Positions 1 through 5,072 of a stretch of DNA of 5,152 nt are shown here, piece after piece (position 1 is the first letter of the stretch; each line of letters begins with the position of its first letter). The stretch spans positions 1-5,152 of the forward strand of contig JAIXRX010000167.1 of NCBI GenBank assembly GCA_027485005.1, read 5' to 3'. A model generated the notes under the pieces. The model saw only the letters and a program-made list of their open reading frames with translations. It was not told the DNA's origin and ran no database searches. Source of the stretch: Alphaproteobacteria bacterium (GTDB taxonomy: Bacteria > Pseudomonadota > Alphaproteobacteria > Rickettsiales > JAIXRX01). The translations under genes and the position numbers were made by a program.

Positions 1-21
1 GCTGCGGGGTTATTTGAGGTG

Positions 22-50
22 AAAAAAACACGCCATGTTGGTTGTTTTTT
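22..50. terminator. probable bidirectional intrinsic terminator after mutM
   Basis: An A-run (22-28) and a T-run (45-50) flank a stem. Positions 23-30 pair with 43-50. After one bulged C at 31, positions 32-35 pair with 39-42 (one G-U), closing on a three-base loop at 36-38. Read on the minus strand, the hairpin ends in a run of seven T and lies 22 bases past the mutM stop codon, which is the right place to end the mutM transcript. Because the A- and T-runs are symmetric, it could equally terminate a plus-strand gene entering from the left. The GC core is small (about four pairs), so strength is uncertain. Confidence 0.5.
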
Positions 51-71
51 ATAAGGTGCTGAAATATATAA

Positions 72-896
72 TTATTTCTGGCATTTGATGCACCAATAAC
101 TGCTGCGCTGCGCTTGCACGCCATGATGGATCGGATGGCCGCAGGTAAAACAGGGTTCGCCCGTGCGGTCATAGACCTTAAAATGATGCTGAAAATAGCC
201 AGCGTCCCCGCTGGAACGAACATAATCACGTAATGTCGAGCCGCCCGATGTAATGGCAGCCTCCAAAACCTCTTTCACGCATTCTACCAAGCGGTTGCAT
301 TGCTTGATGCTTAAGCTGGAAGCCACTGTTGCGGGGTGAATGCCTGCTGAAAATAAGGCCTCAGCCGCATAAATATTGCCCACACCGACCACAATTTCCT
401 GTTGCATAATGGTGGGCTTAATCGCGCTGTAACGCTTGGCAAGTGCGGCATGCAGCACTTTGCCCGTCCATTCTTTACTGAGTGGCTCGGGGCCTAATCG
501 GGCAAGCAACGGGTGGGTGCTGAGTTGGTTGGTTTCATGGAGTAAAAACAGCCCAAAACGACGCGGATCTTGATAAATAAGTATATGGCCATGTTCCATT
601 TTAAGAACGATATGGTCATGTTTTTCATGGGATTTTGGCCATGATTCTTTTGCCAGCCAGCGCCCCGACATGCCCAAATGGCTGATAATGGTTTGCTGAT
701 TATCAAGCCCAATCAGCAGATATTTCGCGCGGCGTTCCAGTGCTTCTACTCGTGCGTTCACAAGCATTTGCGTGGCATTTTCTGGCATGGGCTGGCGCAA
801 ATCCGCGCGACGAAACAAGGCACGCTCAATGCGTTTCCCCACCATCAGCGGCGCAAGTCCGCGGCCAACCGTTTCAACTTCTGGCAATTCTGGCAT
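72..896 (-). CDS. mutM: formamidopyrimidine-DNA glycosylase (8-oxoguanine glycosylase/AP lyase)
   Basis: Base-excision repair enzyme that removes 8-oxoguanine and formamidopyrimidines opposite C and nicks the abasic site by beta,delta-elimination. The 274-residue protein has the family's usual length and begins M-P-E-L-P-E-V-E-T. Pro2 is the Schiff-base nucleophile after Met removal and Glu3 the general acid. Lys58 lies in R-R-A-K-Y-L. Met76 (H-L-G-M-S-G) and Arg112/Phe114 (D-P-R-R-F-G) correspond to the residues that fill the space left by the flipped base. The H2TH region contains V-G-V-G-N-I-Y-A (170-177, Asn174). A C-terminal zinc finger uses Cys249, Cys252, Cys269 and Cys272, with Arg264 in the Q-R DNA-contacting turn. 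The start is fixed by the obligatory N-terminal Pro, and GGAG lies seven bases upstream on the minus strand. Oddity: Gln165 stands where an Asp is usual just before the V-V-G-V-G-N stretch. It is transcribed away from ubiE, probably monocistronically, ending at the hairpin at 22-50. The family assignment is secure. Confidence 0.98.
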   Translation of the reverse strand: MPELPEVETVGRGLAPLMVGKRIERALFRRADLRQPMPENATQMLVNARVEALERRAKYLLIGLDNQQTIISHLGMSGRWLAKESWPKSHEKHDHIVLKMEHGHILIYQDPRRFGLFLLHETNQLSTHPLLARLGPEPLSKEWTGKVLHAALAKRYSAIKPTIMQQEIVVGVGNIYAAEALFSAGIHPATVASSLSIKQCNRLVECVKEVLEAAITSGGSTLRDYVRSSGDAGYFQHHFKVYDRTGEPCFTCGHPIHHGVQAQRSSYWCIKCQK

Positions 897-979
897 GGTT
901 TTTCTCCGTTACAGCTAGTCGATAAAATAAATGCGTAAAAACACTGGCAGGGCATTCTAATTCAACGTATAGAAACCGC
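897..979. promoter_or_regulatory. divergent mutM/ubiE spacer with weak promoter-like elements
   Basis: These 83 bases separate the divergent starts of mutM and ubiE, so promoters for both directions should lie here or just inside the genes. For the plus strand, CTGGCA (944-949), an 18-base spacer and TATAGA (968-973) match sigma-70 consensus at 4/6 each. That would place the start of transcription at about the A of the ubiE ATG. An alternative -10, TAAAAT (923-928, 5/6), would leave a leader of about 45 bases but lacks a good -35. The mutM Shine-Dalgarno (GGAG on the minus strand) is at the left edge. No convincing minus-strand promoter was found, and no clear operator is visible. Confidence 0.35.
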
Positions 980-1735
980 ATGGAAAATAGCAAGCGCACC
1001 ACACATTTTGGATTCAGCACCGTTGATTGGGATGAAAAAGCCAGCCGCGTGAAGGGTGTATTTGACGGCGTTGCCTCGCGCTATGACGTGATGAACGACG
1101 CAATGAGCCTTGGTATGCACCGTTTATGGAAGAAGCATTTTATTGCCAAATTGCCGTTGCGTGCTGGTATGCGGGTGCTTGATCAGGCGGGTGGCACGGG
1201 GGATATTTCTTTTGGCATGTGGCGTCGCGCGCAGCGCATGGGTTTTCCTCTCTCCATCACGGTTTCAGACATTAATCCCACCATGCTTGAGCAGGGAAAA
1301 CTCCGTGCGGTGGATGAAAATTTATTGAGTCTAGAATGGTTGGTCGCCGACGCGCAGCAATTGCCGCTGCCAGATGCTTCGTTGGATTTAATCACCATGG
1401 CATTCGGTATTCGTAACGTAACCGACATTCCGCAAGCGCTGCGTGAAATGCACCGCACATTGGCGGTAGGCGGGCAGGTGGCAATATTAGAGTTTTCTAA
1501 AGTCGCGGCGCATTTGCAGCCTTTTTATGACGGTTACTCTTTCAAAATCGTGCCGAAGTTGGGCGAATTAATTGCTAATGACCGCGACTCTTATCAATAT
1601 CTTGTCGAAAGCATTCGCCAATTCCCAGACCAAAATAACTTCGCGCAAATGCTGCGTGATGCTGGCTTTGCAAATGTTTCCTATGAAAATTTGATGGGTG
1701 GTGTGGTGGCAATTCATCGTGGGGTGAAGGCATAA
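980..1735 (+). CDS. ubiE: ubiquinone/menaquinone biosynthesis C-methyltransferase
   Basis: SAM-dependent class I methyltransferase that C-methylates the benzoquinol ring in ubiquinone synthesis (and demethylmenaquinol where menaquinone is made). The 251 residues match the family's usual length. In order: the N-terminal T-H-F-G-F (8-12) seen in alphaproteobacterial members; F-D-G-V-A-S-R-Y-D-V-M-N-D (28-40); SAM motif I L-D-Q-A-G-G-T-G-D (67-75); S-D-I-N-P-T-M-L (96-103), with an acidic residue at the end of strand 2; A-D-A-Q-Q-L-P-L-P-D (123-132); F-G-I-R-N-V-T-D (142-149), a UbiE signature; E-F-S-K (171-174); Y-S-F-K-I-V-P (186-192); and G-V-V-A-I-H-R-G (241-248). Gln69 in motif I is unusual, since a small or hydrophobic residue is usual there. 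The ATG is the only reasonable start: the frame is open back to a stop at 923 but holds no other ATG, GTG or TTG. No good Shine-Dalgarno precedes it, so translation may be leaderless or weakly initiated. First gene of the operon, one base before ubiB. Confidence 0.97.
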   Translation: MENSKRTTHFGFSTVDWDEKASRVKGVFDGVASRYDVMNDAMSLGMHRLWKKHFIAKLPLRAGMRVLDQAGGTGDISFGMWRRAQRMGFPLSITVSDINPTMLEQGKLRAVDENLLSLEWLVADAQQLPLPDASLDLITMAFGIRNVTDIPQALREMHRTLAVGGQVAILEFSKVAAHLQPFYDGYSFKIVPKLGELIANDRDSYQYLVESIRQFPDQNNFAQMLRDAGFANVSYENLMGGVVAIHRGVKA

Positions 1736-1736
1736 T

Positions 1737-3212
1737 ATGGCCGCCAAACGCAACGGTTCATCGTCTATTAAAAATAGTTTGCGCTTGTGGCGCATTGCCA
1801 TGGTGCTCGCGCGCCACGACGCGCTTTTTCCATTAGAAAAAGCGAATATATCGCCCTCCATTACATTTTTCTGCAAGCTTTTCGCGCGCCGTCAGCCTCA
1901 TTTGCGTGAAGGTCAGCGTTTGGCGCAAGCGCTTGAGGCATTGGGTCCAACTTTCATCAAGCTCGGCCAAACCTTTTCTACCCGTGCAGATATTGTGGGG
2001 GAAGAAATTGCCCAAGATTTAGGCTTGCTGCGAGACCGCCTGCCAGCCTTTGATTCAGCAATCGCCATCGCGCAAATTGAAGAAGAGCTTGGTAAAAATA
2101 TCGATGATTGTTTTGCGCATTTTGAGCGCAGTGCAGCGGCCGCTGCGTCGATTGCGCAGGTGCATTTTGCTAGTCTGCATAGTGGTGAAGAAGTGGCCGT
2201 CAAAGTGTTGCGACCCGACGTGGAAGCTAAGTTTGCCGCCGATTTAGAGCTGTTTTACTGGTTGGCGGATATTGCTGAAAAACGCTTGGGAGAAGAAGCT
2301 TATCGCTTCAAACCCCGCAAAGTGGTGGACACCTTTGCCGATACGGTGCGTAGTGAATTGGACTTGCGTTTTGAAGCCTCTGCAGCGGAAGAACTGGCAA
2401 GCAATTTGAAACACGACAAAGGGATGGTGGTGCCAACCATTTATTGGTCATACACCGGCAAAAATGTTTTGACCATGCAACGTGTCGGTGGGCTTTCGGT
2501 AAGTGACGCGGATGCGTTGGATGAGGCGGGATTGTCGCGCCGTGCGTTGGTGCAAGTGGCGGCTGAGAGCCTGTTTCGTCAAGTGTTCCGCGACGGTTTT
2601 TTCCATGCCGATTTACACCCCGGCAATATTTTTGTGCAAAAAGACGGCCAGTTAGCAGTCGTTGATTTTGGCATTATGGGGCGGCTGGATGAAGATAGCC
2701 GCATGTTCCTTGCCCATATCTTAGATGGTTTTTTGAAAGAGGATTATCAGCGAGTCGCGCAGGTGCATGTGGATTATGGCTATATGCCAGCGCATCATTC
2801 TGTGGAAGCGCTCGCGCAGGCCTGCCGCGCGATTGGCCGCCCGATTTTGGGTCGTCCGCTTGAAGAAATTTCGATTGCTAAATTGCTGCAACAGCTTTTT
2901 GAAGTAGCCAAACGCTTTGATATGACCGTGCAGCCGCATTTGCTGCTTTTGCAAAAAACCATGATGATGGCCGAGGGCGTAGGGCGTATGCTCGATCCCA
3001 CAGTCAATATGTGGCAGCTTGCCGAGCCCATGATTTCCAAATGGGGGCATGAACATTTGGGGTTGCGTGGCAAAGCGCGCCGTGCGGCGCATGAAGCGCG
3101 CTATGCGCTTAAACATTTGCCCACCGTATTGCGCCATATCAAAAGCTTGCTAGAGCGGATGGAAGAAAAAAGCCGTACCCAACAGCAAGATAACGTTTCG
3201 GATGCGTGTTAA
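1737..3212 (+). CDS. ubiB: UbiB-family atypical protein kinase/ATPase of ubiquinone synthesis
   Basis: ABC1/ADCK/UbiB-family protein needed for ubiquinone biosynthesis, thought to use ATPase activity to support the membrane-associated Ubi enzymes or lipid intermediates. The 491 residues show, in order: the N-terminal R-H-D-A-L-F-P-L-E segment (26-34); the family KxGQ motif K75-L-G-Q78 followed by S-T-R-A-D; the alanine-rich nucleotide loop A-A-A-A-A-S-I-A-Q-V-H (133-143), which replaces the glycine loop of ordinary kinases; Lys156 in V-A-V-K-V-L-R-P; the E-L-D region (207-209); catalytic F-H-A-D-L-H-P-G-N (289-297; Asp292, Asn297); and V-D-F-G (309-312, metal-binding Asp310). All expected kinase-like residues are present. 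The start follows the ubiE stop by one base, with GAAGG (1726-1730) six bases upstream, implying translational coupling. Oddity: the C-terminus (about 440-491) is charged and amphipathic (K-A-R-R-A, L-L-E-R-M-E-E-K), with no transmembrane helices. E. coli UbiB (546 residues) has two there. The family call is secure. Confidence 0.96.
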   Translation: MAAKRNGSSSIKNSLRLWRIAMVLARHDALFPLEKANISPSITFFCKLFARRQPHLREGQRLAQALEALGPTFIKLGQTFSTRADIVGEEIAQDLGLLRDRLPAFDSAIAIAQIEEELGKNIDDCFAHFERSAAAAASIAQVHFASLHSGEEVAVKVLRPDVEAKFAADLELFYWLADIAEKRLGEEAYRFKPRKVVDTFADTVRSELDLRFEASAAEELASNLKHDKGMVVPTIYWSYTGKNVLTMQRVGGLSVSDADALDEAGLSRRALVQVAAESLFRQVFRDGFFHADLHPGNIFVQKDGQLAVVDFGIMGRLDEDSRMFLAHILDGFLKEDYQRVAQVHVDYGYMPAHHSVEALAQACRAIGRPILGRPLEEISIAKLLQQLFEVAKRFDMTVQPHLLLLQKTMMMAEGVGRMLDPTVNMWQLAEPMISKWGHEHLGLRGKARRAAHEARYALKHLPTVLRHIKSLLERMEEKSRTQQQDNVSDAC

Positions 3213-3225
3213 CGCCACTCCAGCC

Positions 3226-3254
3226 TTGCTTTTTGGCGCTCTAGCGCCTAGATT
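3226..3254 (+). promoter_or_regulatory. palindrome and possible weak promoter in the ubiB-coaBC gap
   Basis: The 69-base gap between ubiB and coaBC contains GGCGCTCTAGCGCC (3235-3248), which can form a GC stem of five pairs with a four-base loop. It is followed by pyrimidine-rich but interrupted sequence (TAGATTTCTTCTCT), so it is at best a weak terminator or attenuator. The same palindrome fills the 17-base spacer of a possible promoter: TTGCTT at 3226-3231 (3/6) and TAGATT at 3249-3254 (4/6). That would start transcription near 3261, about 20 bases before coaBC. Either reading would let coaBC-dut expression be partly separated from ubiE-ubiB. Neither is strong, and the palindrome itself is the only solid observation. 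Confidence 0.3.
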
Positions 3255-3281
3255 TCTTCTCTAAATTAACGGAAAATTATC

Positions 3282-4520
3282 ATGCGCATTTTGCTTATTA
3301 TGACTGGCAGCATTGCCGCTTATAAATCGCTCGACTTCATTCGTCGTGCGCGCGAACGCGGCCATGTGGTGACGCCGATTTTGACCAAAGGCGCGCAAGA
3401 ATTCATCACGCCGCTTTCCGCCGCCAGCCTTGCCGAGCAACCTGCCTATACCGAATTATTCTCGCTTAAAGACGAAACCGAAATGGGGCATATTCGCTTA
3501 GCGCGGGAAACGGATGTGATTTTGGTAGCACCCGCGAGCGCTGACTTTATGGCGAGCATGGTGCAAGGCCGCGCACAAGATTTAGCAGGGGCTGTGCTGC
3601 TTGCCGCCGACAAGCCCGTGTTTGTGGCGCCTGCCATGAATGTGAAAATGTGGGAATCAGCGGCGAATCAACGCAATCTTGCGCAATTAAAAGCCGACGG
3701 TGTGCGTGTGATTTCGCCTGCAGCTGGCGAGATGGCTTGTGGAGAAATTGGTACGGGCCGTATGGCAGAAGTCCAAGAAATTTTAGCGGCAGTTGAAAGC
3801 GTGCATGTGCAGGAATCTTTGCGCGGCAAGCATGCGCTCATCACCGCAGGGCCAACCCATGAGCCGATTGACCCTGTGCGCTACATCGCCAATCAATCCT
3901 CGGGTTTGCAAGGTTACGCACTGGCGGAAGCCTTTGCACTAGCAGGCGCGAACGTGACGCTTATTAGCGGCCCCACCACATTAAAAACACCGTTTGGTGT
4001 GACGCGGGTGGATGTGAAAACGGCCGTGGAAATGATGGATGCCACAGAAAAAAATCTACCCGCTGACATAGGTATTTTTACTGCGGCAGTGGCCGACTGG
4101 CGGGTGGAGAATGCAGGTGCGCAAAAATTCAAGAAGCGTGAAAATGGAGAGCCGCCCGTGCTGCGCCTTGTGGAAAATCCAGACATTCTAAAAACCATTG
4201 CCGCCCACAAAAACCGCCCGACATTAGTGGTTGGGTTTGCGGCAGAAACCGAATATCTTGAAGCCTACGCACGCGCAAAAATGCAGCGAAAATCATGCGA
4301 CTGGATGGTGGCAACCGATGTTTCAGGTGGTAAAAGCTTTGGCACAGCCACCACCTCTGTGCTATTGCTGCAAGGGGATGCGCCCGCCCAACCGCTGCTG
4401 GACGTTGAAAAAACGGCCGTTGCTAAACAGCTTGTGGCTTTAGCGGCGCAGCATTTTTCATCATCTGGAAATGTCACGGCATTTCCTTCCTCTAACCTAT
4501 CCAAAAGGAAAAAAGCATGA
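3282..4520 (+). CDS. coaBC: bifunctional phosphopantothenoylcysteine decarboxylase / phosphopantothenate-cysteine ligase
   Basis: Catalyses two consecutive steps of coenzyme A synthesis: CTP-dependent ligation of cysteine to 4'-phosphopantothenate (CoaB), then FMN-dependent decarboxylation to 4'-phosphopantetheine (CoaC). The 412 residues are close to the 406 of E. coli Dfp. CoaC domain (about 1-180): T-G-S-I-A-A-Y-K (8-15, FMN binding), catalytic His70 (G-H-I-R-L-A), P-A-M-N-V-K-M-W (117-124, Asn120) and catalytic Cys153 in A-C-G-E-I-G-T-G-R-M. CoaB domain (about 182-390): T-H-E-P-I-D-P-V-R-Y-I-A-N (192-204, Asn204), A-A-V-A-D-W (268-273), Q-K-F-K-K (281-285, Lys282 matching the E. coli lysine needed to process the acyl-cytidylate) and G-F-A-A-E-T (318-323). 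Oddities: Leu209 where S-S-G-K is usual, Thr345 where A-N-D-V is usual, and F-G-T-A-T-T (353-358) in place of the common F-G-S-D-E-N. A GGA at 3271-3273 lies eight bases before the ATG. The 3' end overlaps dut by ATGA. Confidence 0.96.
   Translation: MRILLIMTGSIAAYKSLDFIRRARERGHVVTPILTKGAQEFITPLSAASLAEQPAYTELFSLKDETEMGHIRLARETDVILVAPASADFMASMVQGRAQDLAGAVLLAADKPVFVAPAMNVKMWESAANQRNLAQLKADGVRVISPAAGEMACGEIGTGRMAEVQEILAAVESVHVQESLRGKHALITAGPTHEPIDPVRYIANQSSGLQGYALAEAFALAGANVTLISGPTTLKTPFGVTRVDVKTAVEMMDATEKNLPADIGIFTAAVADWRVENAGAQKFKKRENGEPPVLRLVENPDILKTIAAHKNRPTLVVGFAAETEYLEAYARAKMQRKSCDWMVATDVSGGKSFGTATTSVLLLQGDAPAQPLLDVEKTAVAKQLVALAAQHFSSSGNVTAFPSSNLSKRKKA
4467..4511 (+). promoter_or_regulatory. 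two mutually exclusive RNA pairings around the dut ribosome-binding site
   Basis: Near the 3' end of coaBC, GGAAATG (4467-4473) and CATTTCC (4480-4486) form a perfect 7-bp stem with a six-base loop. The segment TTTCCTT (4482-4488), which overlaps the right arm, is also perfectly complementary to AAGGAAA (4505-4511), the Shine-Dalgarno region of dut (AGGA, seven bases before its ATG). The two pairings cannot coexist: the first leaves the dut ribosome site free, the second covers it. Ribosomes finishing coaBC would disrupt both. The complementarities are plain in the sequence. A regulatory role is inference, and short pairings with a Shine-Dalgarno arise easily by chance. Confidence 0.3.
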
Positions 4521-4975
4521 CCCAAATCGCCATCACCAAACTCCCGCATGCTGAAGGTTTAGAATTACCACATTATGCGACTTCGCAAAGCGCAGGCATG
4601 GATTTGTCTGCCGCAGTGGAAGATCCTTTGGTAATTCCTGCGGGTGGAACGGTTTTGGTGCCAACAGGGTTGGCGATTGCTTTGCCGGATGGTTATGAAG
4701 CGCAAATTCGCCCGCGTTCGGGTTTGGCGTTCAAAAACGGTGTGACGGTGCTGAATGCTCCCGGAACGATTGATGCGGATTATCGCGGCGAGGTCAAAGT
4801 TTTGCTGATTAATCACGGCAAAGAGGCCTTTGAAATTACGCGCGGCATGCGCATCGCCCAAATGGTGATTGCGGCCTACACCCAAGCAAGCTGGAATTTA
4901 GTGGATTCCTTAGATGAAACCGCGCGTGGCGCGGGTGGCTTTGGTTCCACAGGTACGCAAGCAAAGGCAAGCTAA
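4517..4975 (+). CDS. dut: deoxyuridine 5'-triphosphate nucleotidohydrolase (dUTPase)
   Basis: Homotrimeric, Mg-dependent enzyme that hydrolyses dUTP to dUMP and pyrophosphate, preventing uracil incorporation into DNA and supplying dUMP for thymidylate synthesis. The 152 residues match E. coli Dut (about 151). All five dUTPase motifs are present: I, A-G-M-D-L-S-A (26-32); II, P-R-S-G-L-A (66-71); III, G-T-I-D-A-D-Y-R-G-E-V (83-93), with the catalytic Asp88 by alignment to E. coli; IV, G-M-R-I-A-Q-M-V (110-117); and V, R-G-A-G-G-F-G-S-T-G (137-146), the flexible phosphate-binding C-terminal arm. The ATG overlaps the coaBC stop as ATGA, and AGGA at 4506-4509 sits seven bases upstream, so translation is probably coupled to coaBC. 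The coaBC-dut pairing also occurs in E. coli (dfp-dut), which supports the call. No missing or unusual residues were seen. Confidence 0.98.
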   Translation: MTQIAITKLPHAEGLELPHYATSQSAGMDLSAAVEDPLVIPAGGTVLVPTGLAIALPDGYEAQIRPRSGLAFKNGVTVLNAPGTIDADYRGEVKVLLINHGKEAFEITRGMRIAQMVIAAYTQASWNLVDSLDETARGAGGFGSTGTQAKAS

Positions 4976-4976
4976 T

Positions 4977-5021
4977 ATGATGATGCATATGATTCCATTA
5001 TTTAAGCGATGTTGCTGTTAG
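4977..5021 (+). CDS. possible 14-codon micro-ORF ending in Cys-Cys-Cys
   Basis: One base after the dut stop, ATG ATG ATG begins a frame encoding M-M-M-H-M-I-P-L-F-K-R-C-C-C, stopping with TAG at 5019-5021. The stop-T-ATG junction (TAATATG) is identical to the ubiE-ubiB junction, and AGG (4965-4967) lies nine bases before the first ATG. An inverted repeat begins at the stop codon. Tandem codons for one amino acid followed by a stem are the layout of attenuator leader peptides, here for cysteine. The stem is AU-rich and has no clean T-run, however, and a frame this short is easily fortuitous. No function is assigned. Confidence 0.2.
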   Translation: MMMHMIPLFKRCCC

Positions 5022-5047
5022 AAAATATTCCATTTTTCTAATATCAT
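5012..5047 (+). promoter_or_regulatory. possible promoter region for the gene starting at 5073
   Basis: The spacer after dut is much richer in A and T than the surrounding genes, as expected for a new transcription unit. Candidate -10 hexamers are TCTAAT (5037-5042) and TATCAT (5042-5047), each matching TATAAT at 5/6. Candidate -35 elements are poor: TTGCTG (5012-5017) lies 19 bases before the first, and TTAGAA (5018-5023) lies 18 bases before the second, each matching at about 3/6. The leader would be roughly 20-25 bases. No terminator for the dut operon was seen, so readthrough is also possible. Confidence 0.3.
5018..5041. repeat. perfect 8-bp inverted repeat, possible operator
   Basis: TTAGAAAA (5018-5025) is the exact reverse complement of TTTTCTAA (5034-5041), with eight bases between (TATTCCAT). 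Two further outer positions pair (5017-5042 as G-U, 5016-5043 as T-A). It overlaps the candidate promoter elements of the gene at 5073, where a dimeric repressor would bind. As RNA it would be a weak AU-rich hairpin immediately after the micro-ORF. No known regulator site was recognised. Confidence 0.4.
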
Positions 5048-5060
5048 TTCATTTGTCTTA

Positions 5061-5066
5061 AAGGAA
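5061..5066 (+). promoter_or_regulatory. strong Shine-Dalgarno that fixes the start at 5073
   Basis: AAGGAA, whose AAGGA core ends seven bases before the ATG at 5073-5075, is the best ribosome-binding site in the window. It is the main support for a real gene beginning there. Confidence 0.7.
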
Positions 5067-5072
5067 TTTACG

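Noticed and set aside
1..54. Plus-strand frame open from the left edge to a TAA at 52-54, a possible C-terminus of an upstream gene
   Set aside because: It is only 17 codons, has no recognisable C-terminal motif, and its last codons run through the terminator hairpin at 22-50. It cannot be told from chance.
678..938. Plus-strand open frames opposite mutM
   Set aside because: They lie antisense to a certain gene, have no family resemblance, and encode low-plausibility peptides rich in Cys, Trp and His.
2721..3137. 138-codon minus-strand frame opposite the end of ubiB
   Set aside because: It is an antisense shadow of a well-supported ubiB coding region, with no motif and no ribosome site worth noting.
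3100..3281. Frameshift that would have removed the UbiB membrane helices
   Set aside because: The gap to coaBC is only 69 bases and is not hydrophobic-coding over a useful length, so the missing helices are not present in another frame.
5018..5041. Irr/ICE-type iron-response box, suggested by TTAGAA...TTCTAA
   Set aside because: Alphaproteobacterial Irr boxes, as I recall them, have half-sites much closer together. The eight-base gap plus extra A/T positions gives the wrong spacing.
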